A DNA stretch of 30,255 bases, from positions 217,598 through 247,852 of the forward strand of contig NW_014577091.1 of the NCBI RefSeq assembly GCF_000485595.1, given 5' to 3'. This DNA is from Priapulus caudatus. Lineage: Eukaryota > Priapulida > Priapulimorpha > Priapulimorphida > Priapulidae. Under the pieces are notes generated by a model, which made no database searches, was not told where the DNA came from, and was given only the letters and a program-made list of their open reading frames with translations. Shown here in pieces: positions 1 to 12,900 of the stretch (the stretch's first letter is position 1; each line of letters starts with the position of its first letter). The translations under genes were made by a program, and so were the position numbers.

Positions 1-397
1 AGTAGTAGTATAGCAGCAGCAGCAGCAGCAGTAGTAGTATAGCAGCAGCTGCAGCAGTAGTAGTATAGCAGCAGCAGCAACAGTAGTAGTATAGCAGCAG
101 CAGCAGCTGTAATAGTATAGCAGCAGCAGTAGTAGTATAGCAGCAGCTGCAGCAGTAGTAGTATAGCAGCAGCAGCAACAGTAGTAGTATAGCAGCAGCA
201 GCAGCTGTAATAGTATAGCAGCAGCAGTAGTAGTATAGCAGCAGCAGCAGCACCAGTCGTAGTATAGCAGCAGCAGCAGCAACACCAGTAGTAGTATAGC
301 AGCAGCAGTAGTAGTATAGTATAGCAGCAGCAGTAGTAGTAGTACAGTATAGCAGCAACAGCAGCAGCAGCAGCAGCAGCAAGAGCAGTACAGCAGT
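1..397. repeat. AGC/AGT compound trinucleotide array
   Basis: An irregular tandem array of (AGC)n and (AGT)n runs broken by a regular AGTATAGC join, giving a higher-order unit of about 25-60 bases; one block of roughly 100 bases near 41-130 recurs almost exactly near 140-240. It lies in the last visible NNT intron and continues off the left edge. Confidence 0.9.
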
Positions 398-410
398 ACC
401 GATAGAACCT

Positions 411-760
411 CAGGGTGCGAAATTAAGTTTTGGAGTCCAATACTCCGTGATTTACTGTCGGACTCCCTGATTTGACATATGCAGGAGTCCGTGTGACTCC
501 CTGAAAATTATGCCATACCAACTAGTTCGTTCCGGAGCACGGCCTCGCGGAATTAGTGTATTTTTTCAGCTAATGTCCAAAGAAAATTTGGCAGACGTGC
601 AACTGCATGAATCTTAAAAATAAGCACATGTATGCGTTATTGTTAATATCTTTAATTTCAAACCTCAGACTGCGGACTCCCTCATTTTGCTGCAGACTCC
701 CTCTTTTTGAGGGTAGGGAGTCCGTTGGAGTCCTTGTTCAAAAGTTAATTTCTACCCCTG
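411..760. mobile_element. MITE-like element with CAGGG termini and GGACTCC repeats
   Basis: The left end CAGGGTGCGAAATTAAG (411) is matched in inverse at the right end, which reads on the other strand CAGGGGTAGAAATTAAC (760). GAACCT flanks both ends (405-410 and 761-766), a plausible target duplication. The 350-bp interior carries many GGAGTCC/GGACTCC copies in both orientations. CAGGG termini suggest a non-autonomous hAT, but hATs normally duplicate 8 bp, so the class is uncertain. Confidence 0.7.
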
Positions 761-797
761 GAACCTGTGGCTGTATTAGTAGTAAAATCTTCATTAC

Positions 798-949
798 CTT
801 GCACATGATATACGAGAGGATGGCTCCACTGGAGCCAATCAGAGCACCGACGATCGTCATGAGGTTGTTGTTCATCATGAATCCCTCAGCGCACAGAGCC
901 CAGCCCGAGTAGCTGTTCAGCACTGTGATGACCACCGGCATGTCGGCAC
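798..949 (-). CDS. NNT: NNT last exon in the window: NSYSG helix and SYIMCK
   Basis: GCCGACAG|GTGCCGA opens [20 protein letters not shown], then [20 protein letters not shown] and YIMCK|GTAATG in phase 0 (residues 804-854). This is the last membrane helix region, and the soluble NADP(H) domain should follow directly. The following intron runs from 797 past base 1. I found no domain III motif in the first 797 bases on either strand, so the remaining exons are off the window. Confidence 0.94.
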
Positions 950-3900
950 CTGTCGGCAACAAACACAGGGGTGGTTGTCACCAGAACTATGCCCACTGTC
1001 GCGATATTAGTAGAATATTTACTCATCGCCTTCCGTCTTCCCAGCATATGGAGGGATGGGCATGGCAAATATGCGCCAACAAAATTCAGGTGTAAGACGT
1101 TAGTTAGATGTTCAGCCATCGCCGTCAACTATGAGGTTAGTTGTTATGTGTCGACAGAACTTCATCCAGTGGCAACTATCTTAGCAGTAAAAAATTCAGC
1201 CATCGAAAGATGCATGTCCAACATGAATTTAGTCTAACATTACAAATCTATAAAATATGCACTCTAACGTCGTGCCTTTTACAGGCACATTAGTCTATAG
1301 GCAATACCTCCGATGGCAGCAGTCAGAGTTACACCCATGACGGACGACAGCACAGCTGTGGTCAACAAGCAGCCAAGGTCTAGGCTGTAGGATGGGTCAG
1401 CCATGTACCAGATCATCGCACCAATGTTGGCCGCACCCAAACCAAGGTTGATCATGTGGCGGCCAGGGAGGAGCAGGGGAGAAGAGTCCAGCAGTCCTGT
1501 GGGGGAGGAAGATGGAACCAAAGCACTTGAATTTAAAATGATAACTTGTAAGGATACGTTGCAGATTATGTTATATTCCATAAAAAGTGCACCATAACAA
1601 ATGTGATGCATAACCATAAAAAATATCAATACCTGTCTACATTCCGGTGTGTTGTTACAGGGCTACAATTAAAATAAATGCTTAGAATGTCGATTTTGAC
1701 ATCTGTTCAACTTTGAAGGCAAGTTACAGCAGATATAAGCTTTTAAATTCAAACAAATTTCATTATTTTACATTTCTAATCGCGCACTTCTGATACCATG
1801 TAACACAAAACCATTATATGAGATACTACACGTACTAGGCATAACGTGTAATAGCCTCATTAAGTCTTATGTAACGCACATACACATGTTCACATATACG
1901 TACGTACACAGTTACGTACATACCCTGCAGTTTGCCGTAGGCGACTAGAGAACCGCTGAAGGTGACGCCGCCGATGTACGTTCCGAGGAACAGGGCGGTC
2001 TTGATGACGTTGGCCGATGGGTCGGTGGCGAATGTCGGGTACTCGTGCATGTAGGTGGCGAGGCACGTCAGTACAGCGGCCATGCCGACGAAGCTGTGGA
2101 AGAGAGCGACGAGCTGCGGCAGGTCGGTCACCTCGATGCGCTTGGCGATCGTCAGACCGATGCCGCCGCCTGCGTAACGAAAAACAAACATTGCGATTAG
2201 AGGCGTCTTGCCGCACTTTAACTTCATACTGCATTACATTTACTGTTACAAAAACTACTGTTATCTTCATTATTTACTATATTATCCTATATGTTTATTA
2301 CTTATATTATGCTCTACATATTCTCTTCACATGAACACTCTAATATTACATACTATTATACATATTATATATCTCATATATAACAATTTTAATTACTACA
2401 ATAAATATTAACATCTCATTACTATATTACTTAGGCCTATACATTACGATTAACTTTGACTGTTTTATGCAGAAACAAATGTCGAATTATTTGTAGATAT
2501 TTCATTATTTCTCACTTATCAGAATTTTCACGATTCTGCACGCGTCTGATATCAGGCTTCAACGAGGCGATTGCTTACCAATTCCCATGCAACCGGCAAT
2601 CTGTGCGTACACCTCGGGCGAGATGTCGAGGGTCGCAAGGGTTCCAACGATGCCACCCGTTACACCGATCATCCCGAGAGCATTGCCCGTACGACAGGTC
2701 GACTGCGTGGACAGACCACCGAGGGCTCCAACGCAGCACAGTGACGACGCTAGGTACATCATCTGCAGACGGACACAAATGTGTACACTTGGACCACGCA
2801 TGCACTGATCGATGTTTATTAATTGTTTTGAGAGTGATCCAGTTGTGTTTTTTTGTTATAAAATTTTACTGATTTTTTGCAATCGACTTTTTCATTTTAA
2901 ATATACACATTAGCTGCAGAACTTTAGCAAACTTGAACTAAATCACAAGAAACTTGCAGAAGTCACAGTCAACCTTGAGATCATTAACTGCTGCCCACAT
3001 GTAGCCTGTGCTACAGATGACTATTAATTTACCTGATGAACGTTCGAGTAGTCGTTATAGGCAGCTGCACCGTACGCAGCTAGGAAGAGTCCTGCTGGGA
3101 GCGCGTACAGGTAGTTATACTCCGGTGGATCCGCTGCAAGCATCAAAACGTGCATTCTTTCAAACAGTGATTAGCAGAACACTTCGTTACATGTTCGCTG
3201 CAAGATGTCACAGAGTGAAGATGCAGAAGGGGGGAAGAAAAAGGAGAGGGAGAGGGAGAGGGAAAGAGAGAGAAAAAGAGAGACAGAGAGAGAGAGAGAG
3301 AGACAGAGAGAGAGAGCGAGATCCAATATCCAATAACCAATATCACGAGCATAGGTCAAGTAATTTACATTTGTGCCACAATTCCACATATTCCTCCTAT
3401 ACCTGAAGTTAAGAGGGAATTAAAAAATTAATTAAAAATCTGAAAAGAAGTAAGATTGAAATCTACCTCTAACATTTGGCCCGCCCCTTCCCAACCATGC
3501 CTCACACTCGCATCAACCCAGACAGCATAAAAAATCGAGCTTGACCTAAATTTAGATTCGCATGACAGAAATACTTGTAAAGAACTTGCAGGGATGTACA
3601 CTATGAACTCACTCGGTCGCTTAAACATATCCAACATTCTCTTTGTGATCAGGAAACCACCAGTGATGTTGATGCTAGAGATGAAACAGGCAATGGCTCC
3701 CAGGATCTAAGAAAAGAAGAACACTCCTGTTAGGAATAGAGCTGCTAGCAGAAAATATAGCATATGGGGTCAGCTGTCATCATACATGACTGATTGACAA
3801 ACTGATCGTGAAAGATTATCACCTCAAATCAAATCAAAGATACCAAGGAACACATTCTCACTTCACAGTGAATTCTTATGATCGTGAAATATTTTCAATA

Positions 3901-6900
3901 TCTGTGTGTGTGACCTATTACCAGATCTTTTCAGCTTCAGCTTACCTGTGGCGTTGTCTGGGGCATGTAGGTGCCTCCCATCATGAGGATACCACCAACA
4001 GCGGTGATGCCAGAGATGGCATTTGTGACAGACATCAAGGGCGAGTGAAGGGCTGGCACAACCCCCCAAACGGTGTGGTAGCCTGCAGGCAAGTAGCAAA
4101 AGCAATAAGCATGCCACAGAATTTAGGCGGCAAACTGACTTATTAGAACAAAATGCTCCGTGCTAGTCATACTGACTTGAATTTTATATAACAACCTAAT
4201 TTTGTAAGAAACTGAAACCAAAATGGTAGTAACTGAAAAGCAATCTAGTTCCCTTAAATACATAACTTACCGACAATGCCAGCCAAGCCGAATGTGGTAC
4301 ACATTGTTGTGAAAGACGCTTCTGGTGCTAAAGCACCAAATCCAACAATTCCAGTGAGACCTGCAAAGGGAAAACGAGTCCTTCAGGATATATCACCACT
4401 CAAAAAATCCATAACCATTGCTAGTGCAGTACAACTAATACATAACAGATCACCCCATAAAATCAAAAACATTTTTGCACGTTCTACTCCTTCTAAAATA
4501 GCCCTTATATTCTTTAAACCTATAACGTTTAACTCGCGACAACGACGGTACCGTGAGACTACTGACCTGTGCTGTACACCAGCGATTGATTCAGTCTGTC
4601 CTTGAATGGATTCACCTCAGCCTTCTTCACAATGGCGGATCCAGCTTTGGCAGCGACGACCGGCTGCACAATCTCCTTCGGCGGCGGCGGCGGCCACATC
4701 AACTCGCCATTGTGAAGAACCATCGATCCACGCACAACCTCATCCTCCATGTCGAGGTAATAATTCTCCTTTCCATCACCTAAATGGGAGAAAAACGCGA
4801 CGTCAGCACACACGCACGCACGCAGCACGCAGCATGCACGCACACACACCACTATGAGATGTGAGGTATGCAAACAGTGAAGGGTACATGAATCTCTCTG
4901 CATCTAATATACAGGGATGGGAATGACAATTTGTGTTTTCAGCTGAAAATAGCCGGGGTCCAGCGGGGAAGGGGCGGTCAGGTCCAGGGCGAAGCCTGGT
5001 TAGGGGGTTCAGGAAGTTTTTGCATTTTCACAACTTACAAGGCAAAAAATTGCATTAGGAGACACATACAGAACAGAATTGTTACAGAGCATATTACAGT
5101 ACACTGCAGGAAGTATATCTTGCACTGTCATTATCATAACATCAGAATTAATAATCAATACAAAAATTTACTTACATTCTGCAAACAAAATCATTTTAAT
5201 GTACACTTCCACACTATCCCAAAGGCTAACCTTTATAGAGTATAAGATGTTCATTGTCCAGGCAGTTTCAAATTTGTTTCTGGTCACTACAGTAGATATT
5301 TTATCATATTGAACAACTTTAGCGGCTTGTCCTGCTGCCAAGGCAAGTCTGTGAGCCCCACAGTGATCAGACATCAGGAAAGGAAAACGCTTTATTTGCT
5401 ACGCCAAAGGTTGCCCAAAAATCCTCCCTTGCGCGCACGATAGAATATTCCTAACAACCTAGGAGCTAGGGCTCGATCGCACAACATTAATGGTTTATGG
5501 TTATGTATGGCACCTTTTATGGTTATGTATATATGTATTATAAACAGAACTTCGTTGGCGAGAAGTGAAATAGTTCGTACCTACGTTTCCTACCACGTGA
5601 AACAGTCGCAGAGCCTGGGCCGGCTACTTCATAAAACGAGCCTCAAGGCCACGCGTGACGCGGCGGCTTTTGATGTACACGATCGATCGATCGCGTACTA
5701 TATACGGCCTGCGTAGCACGCGCGGCACACATACACACAAACTTGCAGCGTCAAATAAACGCACACACTGGCCAACGTCTGACAATCTCAAACAGTGAAC
5801 TATAGTCCAGGCATTTTATGATTCGACCATTACCAAAAGAAGCTTTTTCAACGGTTTCGTATCTCGAGGAACATGTCCTCTATAAATATCAAAAGTCCGT
5901 GCTCGAAATAAAAAAAAATGTGGTTGTCCTGCGGACAACCCAGCATCAAATCGGTTGTCCGCAACAATTCTGGTTGTCCCAAAAAATAATCCCCAAATCT
6001 CCATTTTCAATCACATATATTGGTCAGAAAACACCAAAAACAGTGGTGTAGCCAGGATTTCTTAACAAGGTGCCAAAACAGCAAACTGCGCAAAAATAGT
6101 GATGACTTAATTTTAATGGCTCCTGCGCCTCCCTCTCCACACCGCTCCTCTACCTTCTCTGCCAATCTTTGTTTTTGGGTGCCATGTGAAAAGGCGCATT
6201 TTGTTCATTGTTCTCTGCTCCAAGATATGTATTTGTTCAGTGGCGGTCTGGATTCAGGAGGGGTGAAAAAAAGCGGGGGTATGGGGTCCTCCCCAGAAAA
6301 ATTTGAAAATGTAGATGCGAGATGGTATTTGCAGCACTTTTGAGACATGTACAGCCTTCATTCTGACTCGACAATTCTCTTTTTTTAACTTTCGCATCAA
6401 CATGAATCCCACTGCAGTTGTTTGTTTTGCAAATTGCATGGGCAAAGCCATCGTAAATTCAAATAATAATGAATAAATACAAAATGTAGGGGTGAACTTG
6501 CTGGTTTGCTGGTTCCAAATCGAGTTCACCTCATAAATCAGAACACCTGACAAGTACAGTGTTGGAAATAGCAGCTGGTATGCGTCGCTTTCCCACACCA
6601 TAGATTAATGGCGGGCCATCGAAGCTATAAGTGCTCTTGGAGAACACTGAGAAAACTAAATAAATGCGTTTTTTCGTCAATTTTTTCTTGGTGTCCACCG
6701 GACAATGCTCCGACTGGTTAGTTTCCGGCACAAATTCTGGTTGTCTCGGACAACCGACAACGCTTATTTCGAGCACTGCAAAAGTTCTCTGAAAGTCTCT
6801 GCTAGGGAGTTGATTAAAAACGGGTTTATACACCCATTCAATTCCGCGTCGAAACGAGGCTGAATTAAAATAACACTAAAAATGACGTATAGGAGTAATT

Positions 6901-9900
6901 TACCCAAACACGACAAAAGTCAGTCATTGTCTAAATTATATTATCTGGTTTATCAAAAGCCATTGTTTTGTGGGTCTTTTTCATTTTTTTGAGTATAAGT
7001 CCATTCAAAATGAACTGGAAAAAAGACCTGTCCACGAGAGTACACGCAAAATATCGTAAGTAATTGTAAACTAGTAACTATTACTGGTTACTGTTTTTGT
7101 TTTTCGTCTTCTAATATTTATCAAAGGGTATATATACGCTAATCTCCTAACAATTATGGGTCTAGCTCTGTATTTTTATCCTGCAGCGTGTGTCACAGGA
7201 CTTGCAGGAGTCGCTAGTCGCATGCATACAAGCTGCACGATTCATGCTGCATGGATTGAAGAGAATGGACGGACGGAACGGAGGAGGGAGGGAGGGTGGA
7301 GGGAGGAGAGAGGGAGGAGGAGGAGGAGGGAACGGGTGGGAGGAGGAGGGAGTTCACCGCACACGTGATGGCCATACTAAACACAGCTCATCCACGCGCT
7401 AGCAGCTAGATTCATAGGTGAGGGAGGAGGGAGGGAGGGAGGAGTGTGGGAGGGAGGGAGGGAGAGGGAGGAGGATGTGAGGAGGGAGGGAGGAGGAGAG
7501 GAGAAGGATGGAGGAGAAGGGAGGAGGAGGAGGGAGGAAGGAGGGAGGTGGAGGGAGAGGAGGCGGGGAGGAGGAAGGAGGAGGATGGAGGAGTTTACCG
7601 CACACGTGATGCGGCCATACTCAACAAAGGTCCATCCACGCGCTAGCAGCTCTAGTTCATAGGGAGGAGAGCAGGGAGGGAGGAGCGGAGGGTGGAGAGA
7701 GGGAGGATGGAGGAGGAAGGGAGGAGGGAGGGAGGGAGGGAAGAGGGAGGGAGGAGGATGAAGGAGTTTACCGCACCGTGATGGCCATACTCAACAAAGC
7801 TCATCCACGCCGCTAGCAGCTTGTTCATAGTGAGGAGGAGGGAGGAGGTGAGAGAGGGAGGGGAGTGGAGGAGGTAGGAGCGCAGGGGAGGAGAATTGGA
7901 GGAGGGTGGGAGAGGAGGAGTTCACCGCACACATGATGGCCATACTCAACAAGGCTCCATCCACGCCGCTAGCAGCTCTAGCTTCATAGGTGAGGGAGGA
8001 GGGAGGAGTGTGGAGGGAGGAGAGGGAGGAGGGAGGGAGTGAGGAGGAGGAGGAGGGGAGGATGAGGAGGTGGAGGAGGAGGAGGGAGGGGGGAGGGAGG
8101 AAGGATGGAGGAGGAAGGAGGAGGGAGGAGGAAGGGAGGAGATGGAGGAGTTTACCGCCGCACACGTGATGGCCATATCACAAAGGCTCATCCACGCCGA
8201 TAGCATTCTAGCTCATAGGTGAGGAGAAGGAGGAGTGTGGATGGAGGAGAGGAGAGGGAAGAGGAGGAGGAGAGGGAGGAGGGAGGAGGTGGAGAGAGGG
8301 AGGGAGAGGGAGGAGGAGGATGGAGGGAGTTTTACCGCACATGATGGCCATACTCAACAAAGGCTCCATCCACGCCGCTAGCAGCTCTAGCTTCATAGGT
8401 GAGGGAGGAGGGAGGGAGGGAGGAGGGAGGGTGGAGAGAGGGAGGATGAGAGGGAGGAGGGAGGAGGAGGAGGAGGAGGGAGGGAGGAAGATGGAGGGAG
8501 TTTACCGCAACACGGATGGCCATACTCAACAAAGGCTCATCCACGCCGCTAGCAGCTCTAGCTCATAGGTGAGGGAGGCAGGAGGGAGGAGGGAAGGGAG
8601 GAGGGTGAGAGAGGAAGAGGAGCGGAAAAGGGAGGAGAGAGGAAGGAGAGGAGGGGAGGGAGGAGGAGGGAGGAGGAGGGAGTTTCCGCACACGTGATGG
8701 CCATACTCAACAAAGGCTCATCCAAGCTGCTAGCAGATCTAGCTTCATAGTAGGGAGGAGAGGGTGGAGGGAGGGAGGATGGAGAGGGGAGGGGAGGAGA
8801 GAGAGGGAGGTGAGACGGGAGGGAGGAGGGTAGAGGAGGGGAGCAGGAGGGAGGAGGAGGCAGGGAGAGACTCGACACTCTCAGGCAGTTAGCGATACTT
8901 CCAAAAAACTCGCACGAAGACGTCACATATATACAACCGCAGGGATGAAAATTAGCAGCGCCAGTCGCCGTGGCTCCTAGTGTTTAACCTAGGGCCCTAA
9001 AAACTCTAATTATTCGCCAGGTGGCGAATCAAGCTATAGCCACACTATCCATTTTAGTCTCATAAACAAAAAAGTGAACTGTTTCCACACATTGGATTTT
9101 TGCTGAAATAATATGCACACTTTACTTGCACAATAAATGACAGCAATGCTGTAACTGTAGAAGATAAATATGCCAGTAATTACCGCTTTTAACAGAGTAG
9201 CATTAAATTCTATGAGCCATTGACTGCTGCTAGTTCATTCATTCACTTTTAGTCCTACAAATAACGTGGCATATCGGAGTGGTGTCAGTATATGCTGCTG
9301 CATGGAAGCATAGGCACTAGATGAGTCACAGGTCTATTGCGATAGCCTTCTCAGTGAACACAGTCAACCAAAACCCAGTCTATATAGCTAACTGCTAGAT
9401 GATTTCCCGATTAACTGTAATGCCTCGTGTACTCGATTACAGTGACCAACAAACCCATCTACATAATAAATGGCGCTTTTTGCATAGAACCAGACGCGTA
9501 CACATTCCTAGCAATAATTCCGGCGATTTACAGTAAATTCTTGTTGAATAAACAGACGTAGTATAAGAGTTAATAATTAAATAAAATTTTATAATTTAAG
9601 TTTCATCAATTAAATACTTAAGTTGCTTATTAAAACATAAAATCTGCTAGCGTAGGTTAATTTGTAGTGTGTAAAACCATACTAAAATTATGTGAGTATA
9701 TGCTGGGGCATCAAACCCTAATGAGAAAGGAGACAAACACAGGAGAAGAAAGGGAGCCAGCAGGAGTATGAGACAAACAAAGAGTAAGACACTACTGCAT
9801 TACTTGGGAGAAAAGCAGCCATGGTTGAAGACACGGAGAATGGTTATGATCTGTACTCGTGTAAAGATCATGGCAGACCGACAACACTTATTTGCAGTTG

Positions 9901-12900
9901 CTGTCAAGCTATAAACTTGACAGTTTAGTAAGATGAAAACGATAAACAAACACGAAAAGCGGTCCTTTTTGCAATGCTAAACACAACCTCGAACAGATCT
10001 CAGGCTGCAAGATCATACAGACATAAATGCAGACATTTTTGAGAAACTTGAAAAAGATGTCCGCACTTGCCATGCTCTGTAGCGCAACAACCGACTCTGT
10101 CAGATTTTAATTGGCTTGTGTGACTTAATGAGATGAAAGCTTGCGACTTGGAGAACATACAACACACACCTGAGCCAAAGAGTTTTATAAGCTATTGCCA
10201 AGTGCACTTCAAAGATCAACCACATTATTAACAAATCGCGTTTTAATATGTGTTATCGGAGATGGCAGCACTGATTCTGCCATTAAAGAACAAGAAATGT
10301 GTATGTTCGTACGTCGACTGCAGCCAAGTAGATGTCAAATTTATAGGTGTAAACATCGCCGACAAAGCAGATGCAGTAAATATTGTAATGGCCTTCAGGA
10401 TCTGCAATTACAAATGTTGACATGAATGGCTCATTTATGCAGAAAATGGTAGCAGTAGCTTGTGATGGAGCAAAGTGTGATGGTGGATGCAAGGCTGGCG
10501 TAGGGGCCTCTTCTGCGCAAAGATCAGCCAAGTTTGGTTACCTTCTCATGGCCCATAGGCTAGACACTTTCTTTAAAAGATGCATCAAAGAGTTTGAAGC
10601 TGTATGACAAGCTATCTACAGTTGCATGGCCTGTATTATTTTATCACAATAGCAGTCTTAATGCGAGCAATGTTGCGACGCAGCTATGAGGCTCTAACAA
10701 ACAATGATAGTGCTTTTCTCATACCAACCAGAATAGGTGGAACAAGATGGATTGGACATAAATGCGTGCCTTAACCAACCTATCTCGTCTTACAAGTACA
10801 TAGGCACATCTTGGCCGCTGACAGAGACCACAGAACGTGTTTCTGCTGACTTCTAAATCCAAGCACACGCTTTCATGAAGCTGCTGAAGTCGAAAGACGT
10901 CGTATGTTTTCTCTTGTTTATTGATGATGCTCTGGCACCCTTCACCGTTTGTCATTACAACTCAGGAAAGGACATGTTGATTGCAAGCAGCATTCAGCTA
11001 TAGCCTCAACATGGAACTATACGAAAATACAAGACAAAGTGATGGCACACTGCGTAAAGTACTGGAAAAGAACCTTGAGGAATACAGGCTCACCAACTGC
11101 AGTGCTTACGAATTGGTGCTGCAGATGTAATCTGATAAAAGAAAATCGAAGATGCTTTGAAAAATATTTTCTGAGTTTTATCTCAGAGTGTTGTATCAGC
11201 TACGAAGATTGCAATATCAGATGTGGCACATGACTGGGAATCACTTAAAGAATCGTGATGAGACTTCGAATTATTCTTGAACACTTCAAGACAGTGCTGG
11301 GGACTGCCAGTGTAGACTTAGAGAAAGTGAGCTGGAATGGATCATACTAAAAAGAGAATACACGATACTGACTTCCAAAGTGGAAAGTCCCTACTGGTTT
11401 CTGTTTAATATTCGTACAAAGGGCTAGCTCACATATTTGGCTGTCATGGTCTTATCCTAACCATGTCACCTTCTAGTGCAGAGGCAGAGAGATGATTTTC
11501 ACAACTGAAGCTTGTTAAACAAATATACGCAGCAACTGCGGACAAACTTCTCTAAACACTGTCTGCTATTAAATGCTTTCTCCTGACATCAAGACTTCAA
11601 TCCACTAAAGCAATGTCCACCTTGAATGAATCTTGTGTGCGCTCCAGAAGACCAACATCAATGCCAACACAAAACAATCTTCGCTATACACAGTCGCTCA
11701 GGTGCTAGAGAATATTCAGGAGACCTTGGACATTGGAGGTCGTAGAGGGATTTGATTCACTACAGGATTCAGATTCAGAGATTGACTCTGAATCCTCTGC
11801 ATCTGATCTAGATGACATAACAGTGTTTAAAAAATTGATGGAGTGATCACTATAAGTAATCACTAATTAAGTCTTTATTTCAACGTGCATAATGAACATA
11901 TCTTAATATTTTACAAATGTAACATTCAATTTCAGGTTTAGTTTAAAATTATTGATGTTAAGTTTAAAAAATAAAAATCTTGAAAATGTTTGTTCTTTTT
12001 TACTTTCACATTTAGCTGTTATATAAATTGTTAATATACTGTATAAACTGTACAAGATGATGAATAGTTGGGCCTTGATCAAGGTCTGGGCCCCCAAAAA
12101 AAAGTTCATAGGGGCCAGTAGGCGACTGGCTAAAAATGTTAAGTTCATCCCTGCAACCACAGAATCTACTTCTGAGCGCGGCAGCAGCCTGGATTCACAG
12201 CCTACGCGATACCTGCAAGTGAAGCGTGGCAAGGAGAGGACGCAGACATGTCCATAGACATGGGATGGAAAGTCAGAGATACCGAAGTTGTCCCAATTAC
12301 GCCGACTTGCACCTACACGCCTCCTGCTGCAATTGATTAGGTGCAACTGTGCGTCGGACTGTAACAGTTTGCGATGCACCTGCCGAAAAACAGCATGCAC
12401 TGCTCCCCAGCCTGTGGCCAATGCAAAGGTCTGCATGCACCAATCCGACGATCCAATTGATATGACAACGAGGATGAGTAATGTTAACATATGAGCGCAT
12501 AAGTCAGGTCTCCAAAGCATGACATTTGAACTGCTATCCATGGAACAAATAGACGACTTATGGCGGTGTTTTAGCGAGAACAATAGAAAGCAGTGTTGTG
12601 GCCCGCATTCTACTTTGATAACAAAAGACATGTGTACCAGAACGAGTCAGTACAATCGAACGTTTTACTATATTGCGTGCGCATTAGAGAACATAGAAAG
12701 TAGTGTTTGGCCCCAATCTGCTTTGAATAACAAAAGACACCAGACGAGTCAGAGCAATGGATTGCGTCTGCTGTTTCTTGATGACGCGCCAACGCGATAA
12801 TGTTTTGAAATGTCACTCACTATACTTGCCAGAGTTGAATAACAAGTGTCATATTTTAAAAAATATTATTTTTTTGTATTTGTTTGTATTTATTAATACA

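Noticed and set aside
1-797. A possible exon of NNT domain III
   Set aside because: No frame on either strand shows the expected NADP(H)-domain motifs; the stretch is the AGC array, a MITE and intron flank.
4912-4960. CAGGGATGGGAATGACA as a transposon end paired with the CATCCCTG near 13352
   Set aside because: Only the first eight or so bases correspond, the rest do not pair, and no flanking duplication was seen.
7270-8926. Many Ser/Pro/Leu-rich or Gly/Arg/Glu-rich open frames
   Set aside because: They are translations of the GGA minisatellite in different frames; composition alone keeps stops out.
11903-12631. A 242-codon open frame on the minus strand, the longest uninterrupted frame outside NNT apart from the antisense of its first coding exon
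   Set aside because: It runs antisense to the hAT right end and the cysteine-rich fragment, crosses the terminal repeat, and has no family resemblance. The plus strand explains the sequence better.
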